Below are positions 15,350 through 23,469 of a DNA stretch of 44,950 bases, one piece after another. How positions within the stretch are numbered: position 1 is the stretch's first letter; each line of letters begins with the position of its first letter. This stretch comes from Paracidovorax anthurii (GTDB taxonomy: Bacteria > Pseudomonadota > Gammaproteobacteria > Burkholderiales > Burkholderiaceae_C), in contig NZ_QLTA01000042.1 of assembly GCF_003269065.1 (NCBI RefSeq), forward strand, positions 1-44,950. Reading direction: 5' to 3'. The position numbers and the translations under genes are program-made. Under the pieces are notes generated by a model. The model had not been told where the DNA came from and did no database searches. It saw only the letters and a list, made by a program, of their open reading frames with translations.

Positions 15350-16113
15350 GCCAGGCCGCGGGCCTGCAACTGCCGTGCCACGCGCACGAGCTTGTCCGCG
15401 TAGTCCGGGTCGGTGGCATAGCCGCCGCGCACGAGGCCCTGGGCGAAGGCCCGGGCATCGTGGCCGGCGTTGAGCGCGCCCTGGTAGCCGGGCTGGGTGC
15501 TCAGCAGGCGCGCGTAGTCGCGGAAGGCGCTGGCGCCGTCGGGGTAGCTGCGGAAGGCGGCCGTCTGCGCCTGGGGCACGCCGTCCTCGTATTCGGTGGT
15601 GGCGGCCCGGGCCACTTCTCCGCGCCAGGTGCCGCCGGCCTTGATGCCGAAATAGTTGTGCGTGTCCTGCCCGGTCGCCGGGTCGCGCAGGGGCTGGCGA
15701 CCCCAGCCGGATTCCAACGCCGCGTGGGCGAGCACCAGCTCGGGCGCCACGCCCAGACGGGCCGCGGCTTCCTCGGCCCAGGGCGTGGCCTGCGCGAGAA
15801 AGGCGGCCTGGGCCTCGGAGGGCGCCGCCACGGACTGCGGATCGGTGGACGCGGCGGCGGGCGTGGCGCCTGCGCCGGCCGCGAACTGCGCGCGCAGCCA
15901 CCGGGCCTGGGTGCTCAGATCCACCGCTGCGTCGTCCATGCCCTGGCCGCCCTGGCCGGTGGCGATGTAGGCCTGGATCTCGCCCTGCACCTGCCGGAAG
16001 AAGCCGCCGAAGTCCCCGTGCGCCGTCGAACCGCCGTGCAGCGGCAGCGCGATGCGCTCCATCTCCGCGCGGAAGGCGCTGCCGGGGGCCTGCAGGGCGT
16101 CACTGGGGCGCAT
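15331..16113 (-). CDS. FlgJ-type peptidoglycan hydrolase (glucosaminidase domain), detached from FlgJ
   Basis: A 260-aa protein. The C-terminal half is the FlgJ muramidase/glucosaminidase domain: APELVLAHAALESGWGRQPL with catalytic Glu in HAALESGWG, then HNYFGIKAGGTWRGEV, TTEYEDGVPQAQTAAFRSYP, SAFRDYARLLSTQPGYQGAL and GYATDPDYADKLVRVARQL. The N-terminal 110 residues are not the rod-capping domain and look disordered in part. No signal peptide is seen, as for normal FlgJ, which the flagellar export apparatus secretes. It is the last gene of the flgM-flgN group, overlapping flgN by 14 bp, and presumably opens the cell wall for rod growth alongside the short FlgJ at 8098-8469. Confidence 0.85.
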   Translation of the reverse strand: MRPSDALQAPGSAFRAEMERIALPLHGGSTAHGDFGGFFRQVQGEIQAYIATGQGGQGMDDAAVDLSTQARWLRAQFAAGAGATPAAASTDPQSVAAPSEAQAAFLAQATPWAEEAAARLGVAPELVLAHAALESGWGRQPLRDPATGQDTHNYFGIKAGGTWRGEVARAATTEYEDGVPQAQTAAFRSYPDGASAFRDYARLLSTQPGYQGALNAGHDARAFAQGLVRGGYATDPDYADKLVRVARQLQARGLAQRTGD

Positions 16114-16531
16114 AGACACCCTGTTCTTCCTGCAGCACGCGGCGCATGACTTCGCTCTGGTCCACCATGAGCTGGCGGGTGCGCAGGTTCTGCGCATGGC
16201 AGTCGCGCACCAGTGGCTCCAGCGCGTCCCACCAGCCCGAGAGCGTGTTGCGCGCCGCCTCGGGCATCGAGGCCAGCACCAGGCGCATGCCTTCGGCGTC
16301 GGCGCGGCCGCACAGGGATCGGACGATCCCGGTGCGCTCGCGGCTGCGGGGCTCCATCGCATCGACCAGCGCCACGATGCCCTCGGTGACTTCGGGCAGT
16401 GCCTGCGCGTCGTGGCGCAGGGCGGCGGCGTGCTGGCGCTCCAGCAGCGCACTGAGTTGCCGGTAGCCGTCCAGGTCGGCCCGCACGCCCTGCATGAGGC
16501 GCAGCAGTTGGTCCTGGCGATCGCCGCTCAT
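16100..16531 (-). CDS. flgN: export chaperone FlgN
   Basis: A 143-aa helical protein (QDQLLRLMQGVRADLDGYRQ, LSALLERQHAAALRHDAQAL, LRTRQLMVDQSEVMRRVLQE) with the size and architecture of FlgN, the cytosolic chaperone of FlgK and FlgL. The ATG overlaps the flgM stop (ATGA), the usual flgM-flgN pairing. Sequence conservation in this family is low, so context supports much of the call. Confidence 0.85.
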   Translation of the reverse strand: MSGDRQDQLLRLMQGVRADLDGYRQLSALLERQHAAALRHDAQALPEVTEGIVALVDAMEPRSRERTGIVRSLCGRADAEGMRLVLASMPEAARNTLSGWWDALEPLVRDCHAQNLRTRQLMVDQSEVMRRVLQEEQGVYAPQ

Positions 16532-16815
16532 CGGCCGCTTCCGTGGTAGCGCACGACGAGCGCGGCCAGCCGTTCGGGATCGAAGGGCAGCTCGCCCCGG
16601 GCCAGCGCATCGCGGATCTCGGCCACCCGCGTCTGGTCCACGGCGGGCAGCTCGCTCAGCGCTGCCCGCGCGGGCTGCAGGATGGCGGTCTGGCTCTCCG
16701 CCCCGGGGGCGCTGGCGGGTGCGGAGGCGGGCGTGGGCGCGGCGGCCGGTGCAGCGGGCGTGGCGGGCGCCGCGGGGACGACTTCGGGAAGCGCGGTGGG
16801 GCTGCTGATACGCAT
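16528..16815 (-). CDS. flgM: anti-sigma-28 factor FlgM
   Basis: A 95-aa protein. The first 45 residues are low-complexity Ala/Pro. The C-terminal half is the sigma-28-binding region: RVAEIRDALARGELPFDPER then LAALVVRYHGSG. GAGG lies 8-9 nt before the ATG at 16815. It would hold the sigma factor encoded at 18773-19486 until hook completion, then be exported. It lies 50 bp after motB and is coupled to flgN. Confidence 0.88.
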   Translation of the reverse strand: MRISSPTALPEVVPAAPATPAAPAAAPTPASAPASAPGAESQTAILQPARAALSELPAVDQTRVAEIRDALARGELPFDPERLAALVVRYHGSGR

Positions 16816-16865
16816 ACGGGTGCCTCGGGTTCGGGTTGGCATGGGGCGAAGGCGCGGGCTGGCGC

Positions 16866-17876
16866 TCACGGGGCGGAGAGCGCGCCGCGCTCGGGCGGAC
16901 GGATCTGGCGCGCGAGGGTTCTGAGGGATTCGCGTTCGGTCAGGCCCAGCTCCACGCCGGGCAGGGGCGTGCCCGCGCTGGTGCCGGGTGTGCCGAACAT
17001 GTCGGCGACCGCGCGGGACTGGTCGGAGGTGAGCACCAGCAGCTCGATGCGCCGGTTCGTGGCCGCACGGGTGTTGGACGGGTCCATGGGCGCGCGGTCG
17101 GCCATGCCCACCACCTGCAGCACGCTCTGCGCGGGCATGCCGCCCGCCATGAGTTCGGCGCGCGAGGCCATGGCGCGGTTCATGGACAGCGTCCAGTTGG
17201 AAAAGCCCGCGAGCTCGCCGCCCGCGTACTGCAGGGAGTCGGTGTGGCCCACCACGAGGAGCTGGTTCTCGATCTGGGCGAAAAGCGGCCCCATCTTGCG
17301 CAGCAGCTCGCGGAAGCGGTTGTTGGGCTGGCTGCTGCCCAGGTGGAACATGCCTTCCTTGTCGGTGTCGTGCAGCATGACGCGCAGGCCCAGCGGCGTG
17401 ATCACGCTCTGCACGTTGCCCGACAGGCCCACCTTGTCGCCCATGCGCTCCAGCAGGTCGGCCAGCTCCTGCAGGTCGGAGCGGCTCTCCAGCCGGGTCT
17501 TGGAGAGGCGAAAGCCCTGGTCGGTCTCCTCGATCAGCCGGGCGCTGTTGGCGCGCGTGCGGCGCGGGGCCTCGGTGTCGCCGTTGCTGGGCAGGGGCAT
17601 GCGCTCGATGAGGCTGCCGCGCGGTCCGCCCAGCGATTCGGCGGTGGTGCCGCTGCCCTCGTTGAGCATCCTGCCGCCATAGGCCTGCATGACCTCCTGC
17701 AGCGATTCGGTCTGGCGTGCGGCCATGAGCCACAGCACGAGGAAGAGGCACAGCAGTGCGAGGCAGAAATCGGCGAACGCCACTTTCCAGGCGCCGCCGT
17801 GCTCGTCGTCGTGGTGCTTGCCGCCACCGCGCTTGACGATGGTGGCTTCGTGGCCCTTGTCAGCCTTGCTGGACAC
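16866..17876 (-). CDS. motB: lateral flagellar motor stator protein MotB (LafU)
   Basis: A 336-aa stator subunit. One membrane segment near residues 31-52 (KVAFADFCLALLCLFLVLWL) carries the ion-binding Asp36. The C-terminal OmpA-like peptidoglycan-binding domain has QLLVVGHTDSLQYAGGELAG, NWTLSMNRAMASRAELMAGG, and NTRAATNRRIELLVLTSDQS. I chose GTG at 17876 because GGAGGGG lies 7 nt upstream; the frame also opens at an earlier GTG (17903) without such a site. It overlaps motA by 17 bp. The Asp-containing helix looks like that of proton-driven stators, but coupling ion is inference. Confidence 0.92.
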   Translation of the reverse strand: MSSKADKGHEATIVKRGGGKHHDDEHGGAWKVAFADFCLALLCLFLVLWLMAARQTESLQEVMQAYGGRMLNEGSGTTAESLGGPRGSLIERMPLPSNGDTEAPRRTRANSARLIEETDQGFRLSKTRLESRSDLQELADLLERMGDKVGLSGNVQSVITPLGLRVMLHDTDKEGMFHLGSSQPNNRFRELLRKMGPLFAQIENQLLVVGHTDSLQYAGGELAGFSNWTLSMNRAMASRAELMAGGMPAQSVLQVVGMADRAPMDPSNTRAATNRRIELLVLTSDQSRAVADMFGTPGTSAGTPLPGVELGLTERESLRTLARQIRPPERGALSAP

Positions 17877-18756
17877 GGCCGTCCCCTCCGGCGCCGTCGG
17901 CACCGTTGCGCAGGTTTTCGATCCAGCCCTCCAGCTTGGCGAAGCTGGGCTTGGTGTTGAGCTGCACGAGGCGGCGGCCCGCGTCGATGGCCAGCAGCGG
18001 CGGCTTGCCCGCCACGTGGGTGACCAGCACCACCTTCACCGATTCGAGCGTGGAAAGCTCTTCCTGCACCACCTGCTTCATCATGCTGCTGAGCGGGTCC
18101 AGCAGGCCGTAGCAGAAGAACACGCCTAGGAAGGTGCCGACCATGGCGGCGGCCACGTGCGTGGCGATCTCGCCCGAGGTGGCGCCGTCGGCCACGGAGT
18201 TGAGCGTCATCACGATGCCCAGCACGGCGGCCATGATGCCGAAGCCGGGCATGCCCTCGGCGATCTTGTGCAGCGATTTGGAGGGCTGCACCATCTCCTC
18301 GTGGATGGCCTCGATCTCCTGGTCGAGCACGCCCTCCAGTTCGTGCGCGTTGATCTTGCCCATGGCCATCAGGCGGAAGTTGTCCACGATGAAGGCCAGC
18401 AGCTTGGGCTCGGCCAGCACCAGCGGATAGCGCTTGAACAGCTCGCTCTCGTGCGGGGCCTCCACGTGCGCATCGAGGGCCTTGAGGCCGCCGGCCGCAG
18501 TCTGCAGCAGCTCGTACATGAGCAGCAGCAGCTGGCGCTGGAATTCCGATTCCCGTTTGCTGCCGGTGACCACCTTCACGACCTGGTGCTTCATCTCCAG
18601 CAGCACGTGCCGGGGATTGCCCACGACGAGCGCGCCCGCGCCCGATCCCAGGATGATGAGCATCTCGATGGGCTGCCAGATCACGCTGAACGTGCCGCCC
18701 ATGAACAGGAAGCCGCCGAAGACGCACCCCAGGACGATGACGATGATGGATTGCAT
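17860..18756 (-). CDS. motA: lateral flagellar motor stator protein MotA (LafT)
   Basis: A 298-aa protein with four membrane segments: SIIVIVLGCVFGGFLFMGG, EMLIILGSGAGALVVG, GFGIMAAVLGIVMTLNSV, and HVAAAMVGTFLGVFFCYGLL. The cytoplasmic loop between helices 2 and 3 holds the charged residues that meet FliG (ESEFQRQLLLLMYELLQTAA, ELEGVLDQEIEAIHEEM). Length matches MotA. The start at ATG 18756 has no clear Shine-Dalgarno and follows the sigma-factor stop by 16 bp, so coupling to that gene is likely. Confidence 0.93.
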   Translation of the reverse strand: MQSIIVIVLGCVFGGFLFMGGTFSVIWQPIEMLIILGSGAGALVVGNPRHVLLEMKHQVVKVVTGSKRESEFQRQLLLLMYELLQTAAGGLKALDAHVEAPHESELFKRYPLVLAEPKLLAFIVDNFRLMAMGKINAHELEGVLDQEIEAIHEEMVQPSKSLHKIAEGMPGFGIMAAVLGIVMTLNSVADGATSGEIATHVAAAMVGTFLGVFFCYGLLDPLSSMMKQVVQEELSTLESVKVVLVTHVAGKPPLLAIDAGRRLVQLNTKPSFAKLEGWIENLRNGADGAGGDGRVQQG

Positions 18757-18772
18757 GGTGTGGTGGGGCTTT

Positions 18773-19486
18773 TTAGTGGGCCTGGAGGAACTCGCGCATC
18801 TTGCGCAGGGCGCCCTTGTTGAGCTGGCAGATCCGCGCCTCGGTGAGGTCAAGCACGGCCGCGATTTCCTTGAAGCTGAGTTCGAATTCGTAATAGAGCT
18901 GGATCACGCGCTGCTCGCGCTCGTCCAGCACGCGCAGCGCCTGCTCCAGGCTGCGGCGCGCGATCATCTGGGCCTCGGGGCTTTGCATGTCCGAGGCGGT
19001 GTTGCTCAGTTCGAGGATCAGTTCGTCGAAGCTGGCGAGCTGCTCGGCGTTCTCGTCCTGCAGGTAGGCACGGTAGGCCTCGGGCGTCACGCCCAGGGCC
19101 TGCACCAGTTCCTGCTCGCTGGGTTCGCGGCCGAGCTTGCGGGTGATGTCCCGCACCGCATCGCGCATGCGGTGGCTTTCCTGGCGCACCGCGCGGGGCC
19201 GCCAGTCCTGGCGGCGCAGCTCGTCGAGGATGGCGCCGCGCACCCGCATGGCCGCATAGGCGCCGAAGCGCTCGTCGGGTTCGCCATAGCGGCGCATGGC
19301 TTCCAGCAGGCCGATGAGGCCGATCTGCTCCATGTCGTCCAGGTCCATGGTGCCGCCGGCCTGCGCCTGCAATTGCCGCACCACGCGCTTGACCAGCGGG
19401 GCATAGGCCCGGAGCTGGCGCGCCTCGTCGGCCACCGAACGGACGGTGGTGGCGACGCTGTGGAATTCGGCGTAGGCCGTCTGCAT
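18773..19486 (-). CDS. fliA: sigma-28 factor FliA/LafS of the lateral system
   Basis: A 237-aa sigma-28 factor. Region 2: YAPLVKRVVRQLQAQ, then DLDDMEQIGLIGLLEAMRRY and FGAYAAMRVRGAILDELRRQ. Region 3: HRMRDAVRDITRKLGREPSE. Region 4 helix-turn-helix: LDEREQRVIQLYYEFELSFK and EIAAVLDLTEARICQLNKGA. It sits between fliL and motA, as lafS does in laf clusters, and would recognise the motif shared by fliD and the flagellin gene. FlgM is encoded three genes downstream. Confidence 0.93.
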   Translation of the reverse strand: MQTAYAEFHSVATTVRSVADEARQLRAYAPLVKRVVRQLQAQAGGTMDLDDMEQIGLIGLLEAMRRYGEPDERFGAYAAMRVRGAILDELRRQDWRPRAVRQESHRMRDAVRDITRKLGREPSEQELVQALGVTPEAYRAYLQDENAEQLASFDELILELSNTASDMQSPEAQMIARRSLEQALRVLDEREQRVIQLYYEFELSFKEIAAVLDLTEARICQLNKGALRKMREFLQAH

Positions 19487-19496
19487 GGCGGGCCGG

Positions 19497-20000
19497 CTAT
19501 TCGATGATGAGCTTGCCGATCAGCACTTCCGCGAAGGGCATCTCGCCGCCGTCCTGGCGGTAGCGCTCTTCGTAGGCGCGGTTGATGGCGGTGGTCAGCT
19601 CGTCCACCGTGGCCATGGAGGCCTGCTCCATGGTGTAGGTGGAGAGGAAGCGCACGGCGATGCTGCGCAGCGCGGGCAGCTGCTCCTTGACGGCCTTCTC
19701 GGCCTTCGGGCCGGTCTTGAACACCAGGTCCACCGACAGGTAGTGCGACAGGGGCTGGTCGGGCCGGCTGCGCAGCATGACGATGACCTTGTCCATGCTC
19801 ACGTACTTGGCTTCCTGCAGGCTGATCTTCTCTGCCTTGGGCTTCGCGGCCTCGGCCTTGACCGCGGTGGCGGCATCGGCGGGCGCGGGGGCGGCCTGGT
19901 GGCGCAGGAACCACCAGGCGGCTCCGGCGCCGCCGCCCAGCAGGACCACGGCGCCCAGCAGGGAGAGCACCAGGGTGAGGAGGCGTCGTTTCTTTTTCAT
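19497..20000 (-). CDS. fliL: basal-body-associated protein FliL (LafF)
   Basis: A 167-aa inner-membrane protein with one N-terminal anchor (LLTLVLSLLGAVVLLGGGAG) after a basic MKKKRR start. The periplasmic domain has KYVSMDKVIVMLRSRPDQ, YLSVDLVFKTGPKAEKAVKE, LPALRSIAVRFLSTYTMEQA and ends FAEVLIGKLIIE. FliL associates with the stator and basal body. It is flanked by fliK and the sigma factor with short gaps. Confidence 0.9.
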   Translation of the reverse strand: MKKKRRLLTLVLSLLGAVVLLGGGAGAAWWFLRHQAAPAPADAATAVKAEAAKPKAEKISLQEAKYVSMDKVIVMLRSRPDQPLSHYLSVDLVFKTGPKAEKAVKEQLPALRSIAVRFLSTYTMEQASMATVDELTTAINRAYEERYRQDGGEMPFAEVLIGKLIIE

Positions 20001-20021
20001 CTTCTCGGCGGGGATGCAGGG

Positions 20022-21194
20022 TCAGGCAAGCGTGAAGCGCACGGGCGCATCGGGCGTTCCGGCCTCGGCCAGGGCCTGTCCGGGCGTGTCTTCGTCAGGG
20101 GCGGCACCGTCGCCGGAGCGCTGGCGGCCCGTGCCGTCGCGGCCGGCGCTGGTGGACACCTGCACGCTCACGTCGCCGAACTGGCGTTGCACCAGGTCCT
20201 GGCGCAGGGTGTCGCTGAGCTGGGCGAGCTGGCGTGCCACGCCGTCGTGCGAGGCCGTCATCTGGATCTGCAGTGCACCGCCTTCGTGGCGGATGACGAT
20301 CTCCAGGGAGCCCATCATCGGCGGGTCGAGCCGGATGACGGCCCGCTCGCTGCCATGGCCCCATTGCACCTTGATGCGCTCGCCCAGGGCCTGCACCAGC
20401 GCATGCCGGGCCGCACCGGGCTCGGCAGCGCCGGCGTGCGTGCTGCCACCCGTGGCGGATGTGCCCTCGGCGGCGTGGCCCCGGGCCGTGGCGGCCATGG
20501 AGGACGGGGCGGCGCCGTCCTCCACCCAGGCGGTGGCGGCGCGCAGGGCCATGGCGGCCGGGCTGGTCCGGGCGTCGGCATCGGCGTGCTGTGCGGTGTC
20601 GGGCGCGGCGGCTTCCGGCGAGGGCGCGGCCTGCGGCGGCGAAGAGAGGCCGTCCACCCCCCCCGGCGTGGAAGGCTTGTCCCCAATGCCCGGTGCGGCC
20701 GCCAGTGCCGCGGGCTGCGTCCATAGCGCCGCCAGCGGCGCGGCAGGTGCCGGGGCGCGCAGCAGGGCCGAGGCCGTTTCAGGGGCCTGCGCGGCGGTGC
20801 CGCCGGGCATTTGCGATGGCTGGGTGGACTGCCACTGCGCGAGCACCACGTTCAGCACCGGGGCCAGGGCCTGCAGCAGCGCGGTGCCGTCCGCGGGCAC
20901 GGGGGCTCCGGGCGCGGTGGGGCTGCCGGAGGCATCCGCCGGCGTGGCGGCCTCGTCCGTGCCGGCGGCTGGGGCCGCGGGGCCGTCCGCGGGAAGCGCG
21001 GGCTCCGCCAGCCCCGGCGGCAGCGCGGCGTCGAGCCACTGCGGGTCGAACAGCAAAGGCTGGGCGGCATCGCCGGCGCCCTGCGGGAACAGGGCCGCCG
21101 GGGCCGCCCAGTCGATCCCGGGCAGGGGACGGCCGGGGGCCGCATCGGCCGTGGCCGGTGCCGTGGCGAGAGAAATGGGTGCCGCGAGGGTCAT
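20022..21194 (-). CDS. fliK: hook-length control protein FliK (LafE)
   Basis: A 390-aa protein. The first 270 residues are an Ala/Pro-rich, low-complexity ruler-type region. The C-terminal Flg_hook domain follows: LGERIKVQWGHGSERAVIRL, DPPMMGSLEIVIRHEGGALQ, MTASHDGVARQLAQLSDTLR, and QRQFGDVSVQVSTSAGRDG. It would be secreted while the hook grows and would switch FlhB specificity. The ATG overlaps the fliT stop (ATGA). A second FliK-like gene lies at 36575-37591. Confidence 0.88.
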   Translation of the reverse strand: MTLAAPISLATAPATADAAPGRPLPGIDWAAPAALFPQGAGDAAQPLLFDPQWLDAALPPGLAEPALPADGPAAPAAGTDEAATPADASGSPTAPGAPVPADGTALLQALAPVLNVVLAQWQSTQPSQMPGGTAAQAPETASALLRAPAPAAPLAALWTQPAALAAAPGIGDKPSTPGGVDGLSSPPQAAPSPEAAAPDTAQHADADARTSPAAMALRAATAWVEDGAAPSSMAATARGHAAEGTSATGGSTHAGAAEPGAARHALVQALGERIKVQWGHGSERAVIRLDPPMMGSLEIVIRHEGGALQIQMTASHDGVARQLAQLSDTLRQDLVQRQFGDVSVQVSTSAGRDGTGRQRSGDGAAPDEDTPGQALAEAGTPDAPVRFTLA

Positions 21195-21511
21195 GCCGTG
21201 AATTCCTTCCAGACGTCCTGGTCGGCCGCATAGGCCACCCAGCCGTCCCGTTGTTCTGCCAGTTCGCCGAGCCGTGCCTGCGCTTCGGCGGCGGCCTGCC
21301 GGCAGTGCTGCAGCGCCTGCGCATGCGCCTGGCGGACGGCCTCCAGCGCCGCGCGCTCGCCGTCCCGCCATGCGCCGCCGGCCCGCAGGGCGGACAGGCG
21401 CGCGTCGGCCTGCTGCAGCTCCTGCCATGCGCCCGCCTGGCTGGCGCGCAGCAACTGCTCCGCGATCTCGTGCAGGGCGGCTTGGCGCGGCGCGTGGGAG
21501 GCGATGTCCAT
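21191..21511 (-). CDS. fliT: FliT-like export chaperone (LafD)
   Basis: A 106-aa all-helical protein (ALHEIAEQLLRASQAGAWQE, LQQADARLSALRAGG, AHAQALQHCRQAAAEAQARL) in the place of FliT, the FliD chaperone. FliT proteins are poorly conserved; size, helicity and position between fliS and fliK support the call. The gap to fliS is 5 bp. Confidence 0.72.
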   Translation of the reverse strand: MDIASHAPRQAALHEIAEQLLRASQAGAWQELQQADARLSALRAGGAWRDGERAALEAVRQAHAQALQHCRQAAAEAQARLGELAEQRDGWVAYAADQDVWKEFTA

Positions 21512-21516
21512 GGCGG

Positions 21517-21909
21517 TCAGCCCACGCGGGCCTGCATGCCCTGCCAGCCCTGGCGGAGCGTGGTGATCAGTCCGATGACCTCCTGCACGATGCCTCCGTC
21601 GAGCTGGAGCCCGGCATGGCACAGGCGGTCGGCGCAGTAGTCGTAGAGCCGGCCCAGGTTGCCCACGACCTCCTCGCCGGAGTCGGTGTCCAGGGCCCCG
21701 GAGAGGCCGTTGAGGATGTCCACGCAGCGGTCGAGGCTGCGGGCCTTCAGTTCGTAGCGGCGCGCCTCGATGTGCGACTTGGCGCGCACGAGCTCCTCCA
21801 ACAGGCCGTCGGTCAGCATCAGCACGAGCTGCACCGGAGAGGCCTGCGAGGCCTGGGCGTTGAGGTTGACGGCGTGGTAGCTGCCGTAGGCATCTTGGGA
21901 AACGATCAT
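21517..21909 (-). CDS. fliS: flagellin export chaperone FliS (LafC)
   Basis: A 130-aa flagellin chaperone. The N-terminus AYGSYHAVNLNAQASQASPV then QLVLMLTDGLLEELVRAKSH is the family signature. Later helices include ARSLDRCVDILNGLSGALDT and NLGRLYDYCADRLCHAG. It would keep the flagellin of 37759-38643 unpolymerised in the cytosol. It lies 21 bp downstream of fliD. Confidence 0.92.
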   Translation of the reverse strand: MIVSQDAYGSYHAVNLNAQASQASPVQLVLMLTDGLLEELVRAKSHIEARRYELKARSLDRCVDILNGLSGALDTDSGEEVVGNLGRLYDYCADRLCHAGLQLDGGIVQEVIGLITTLRQGWQGMQARVG

Positions 21910-21930
21910 GGTTGCGTGCGGCGGTCCGCC

Positions 21931-23280
21931 TTAGAAGAGGTTGGACGAGGTCTGCTCCATCTGCGTCATGAGCTGCTGCAACTGGCTGTACTGCTTGAGG
22001 TAGCGCTGGTACATCGTGTTGTATTGGTCGGTCAGGCGTGCCTGCCGGTCGGTGATCGATTTCTGCTGCGTCTGGATGGACTGCTGGCGGCGGGCAATCT
22101 GGCCCGTGCTGCTCTGCGTCCAGCCGTCCAGATAGGTGTCGAGCGCGCCCATGAGGCCGCTGGGCCCCGAGAGGCTGGCGCTGCCCATGACGTTGCCCAG
22201 CGCCTCGGGGTTGGCTTCGAGCTGCGTCTGCAGCTTGGCCTTGTCCAGGGTCAGGGTGCCGGTGCGGTCGATGCTCACGCCCAGGTCGAGCAGGCTCTGG
22301 CCGCCGAATTCCTGGCGCAGCATCTGGCCCAGGCGGCTGCGCAGGGTGCGCACGCTGGCGTCGCTGGAGAGCGCGGCCGAACTCGTTCCCGCCTCGGGGT
22401 TGCCGGTCTTGGTGACTTCGTCCAGCACCTTCTTGAGGGCGTTGTAGGCGTCCACGAAGGTCTGCACGTTGGCCGCCGTGCCGTCCTTGTCGGCCGCGAC
22501 GGTCACCGCGAGGGGCGTTTCCGTGGCGGCCTGCGCCTTGGTGAAGGTGATCGAGACGCCGCTGATGGCCGTGAGGGTGTTGGACGCCTGCTCGATGAGC
22601 GTGCCCGTGTCCTTGGCGCCCAGCCAGATCTTCGCGTCGCGCGCAGCCGTCAGCGTGGTCGGCGTGGCCGACAGGGCGGTCTTGAGCGCGCTGTCCGGCA
22701 GGCCGCTGGCATCCACCGTGATGGCGTTGCCCGCGCCCGTGCTGCCGGCGGTGAGCATGAGCGAGGTGCTGCCGCCGCTGCTCACCACTGTGGCCGACAC
22801 CTTGCCCTTGTTGTCGTTGGCCTGGTTGATGGCGCGGGCGATCTCGGCCTGGGAGATGGTGCCGTCGCCGTTGGAGTCGGCCGCGCCCACGTTCACGGTG
22901 AAGTTCGTGCCGTCGGCGAGTTGCACCACCAGGGGGCCGCCCAGGGCCACCGGCACGGCGGGCAGGTCGCTGAAGGCGACCTGGTGCGCGCTGGCCGTCT
23001 GCTCCACGAAGAACTGGTAGGTGCCCGGCTGCGCCGACGCGGAGGCCGTGGCCGTGCCGTATCCCGTGGTGGAGAAGGTGGCGGCGTTCTGGGTCAGCCC
23101 CTTCTTGGCCGACAGGCCGGAGAGGGCGGTCTCGAAGGTGCTCAGCGCGGACTTGAGCTTGGTATAGGCGGACGACAGCGTCTGGGCCGACTGTGCCTTG
23201 CGGGCCAGCAGCTGGCGGGCGGGTTCGGTGTAGGCGGTGGCCAGCGATTGGGCCTGGCCGGCGGGGTCGATGTTAGCCAT
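21931..23280 (-). CDS. fliD: filament cap protein FliD (LafB) with an EF-hand-like loop
   Basis: A 449-aa filament cap protein. The ATG at 23280 has AGGAG at good spacing. N-terminal helices (LLARKAQSAQTLSSAYTKLK, SALSTFETALSGLSAKKGL) and a C-terminal coiled coil (IARRQQSIQTQQKSITDRQA, MYQRYLKQYSQLQQLMTQME) match FliD, with FGGQSLLDLGVSIDRTGTLT typical of the FliD_C region. An unusual loop at residues 135-146 (DSNGDGTISQAE) fits the EF-hand pattern exactly. It heads fliD-S-T-K-L-A-motA-motB, with a candidate sigma-28 promoter at 23403-23431. Confidence 0.92.
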   Translation of the reverse strand: MANIDPAGQAQSLATAYTEPARQLLARKAQSAQTLSSAYTKLKSALSTFETALSGLSAKKGLTQNAATFSTTGYGTATASASAQPGTYQFFVEQTASAHQVAFSDLPAVPVALGGPLVVQLADGTNFTVNVGAADSNGDGTISQAEIARAINQANDNKGKVSATVVSSGGSTSLMLTAGSTGAGNAITVDASGLPDSALKTALSATPTTLTAARDAKIWLGAKDTGTLIEQASNTLTAISGVSITFTKAQAATETPLAVTVAADKDGTAANVQTFVDAYNALKKVLDEVTKTGNPEAGTSSAALSSDASVRTLRSRLGQMLRQEFGGQSLLDLGVSIDRTGTLTLDKAKLQTQLEANPEALGNVMGSASLSGPSGLMGALDTYLDGWTQSSTGQIARRQQSIQTQQKSITDRQARLTDQYNTMYQRYLKQYSQLQQLMTQMEQTSSNLF

Positions 23281-23402
23281 GGGCAACTCCTGGGTGGATG
23301 GCGGCGGAGGGCCGGCCCGTGCCGCGCCCCGCCCACGCCGCGACCGCCCCGTGGGCGGATGTCGGCATGGCGGGCCGGAGCAGGCCGGTCTCCCACAAAC
23401 CC

Positions 23403-23431
23403 AGGGCGACCGGAAGCGGGGCGGACTGAAA
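23403..23431 (-). promoter_or_regulatory. candidate sigma-28 (LafS) promoter of the fliD operon
   Basis: Read on the minus strand: TTTCAG, then GTCGCCCT, with 15 nt between TCAG and GTCGCCCT. The same two boxes at the same spacing (TTTAAG, GTCGCCCT) precede the flagellin gene at 38700-38728. Spacing equals that of classical sigma-28 promoters (TAAA, 15 nt, GCCGATAA). The leader to the fliD ATG would be about 120 nt. Confidence 0.5.
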
Positions 23432-23469
23432 TCCCCGTGCCCGGCGGCCCGCCGGCAGGCGTGCCCGGG

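Noticed and set aside
15860-17690. Long plus-strand ORFs antisense to flgN, flgM and motB
   Set aside because: His/Arg/Gly-rich shadows of clearly conserved minus-strand genes.
17877-17903. Earlier GTG start for motB
   Set aside because: GTG 17876 has a GGAGGGG at ideal distance; the earlier GTG has none and would deepen the overlap with motA.
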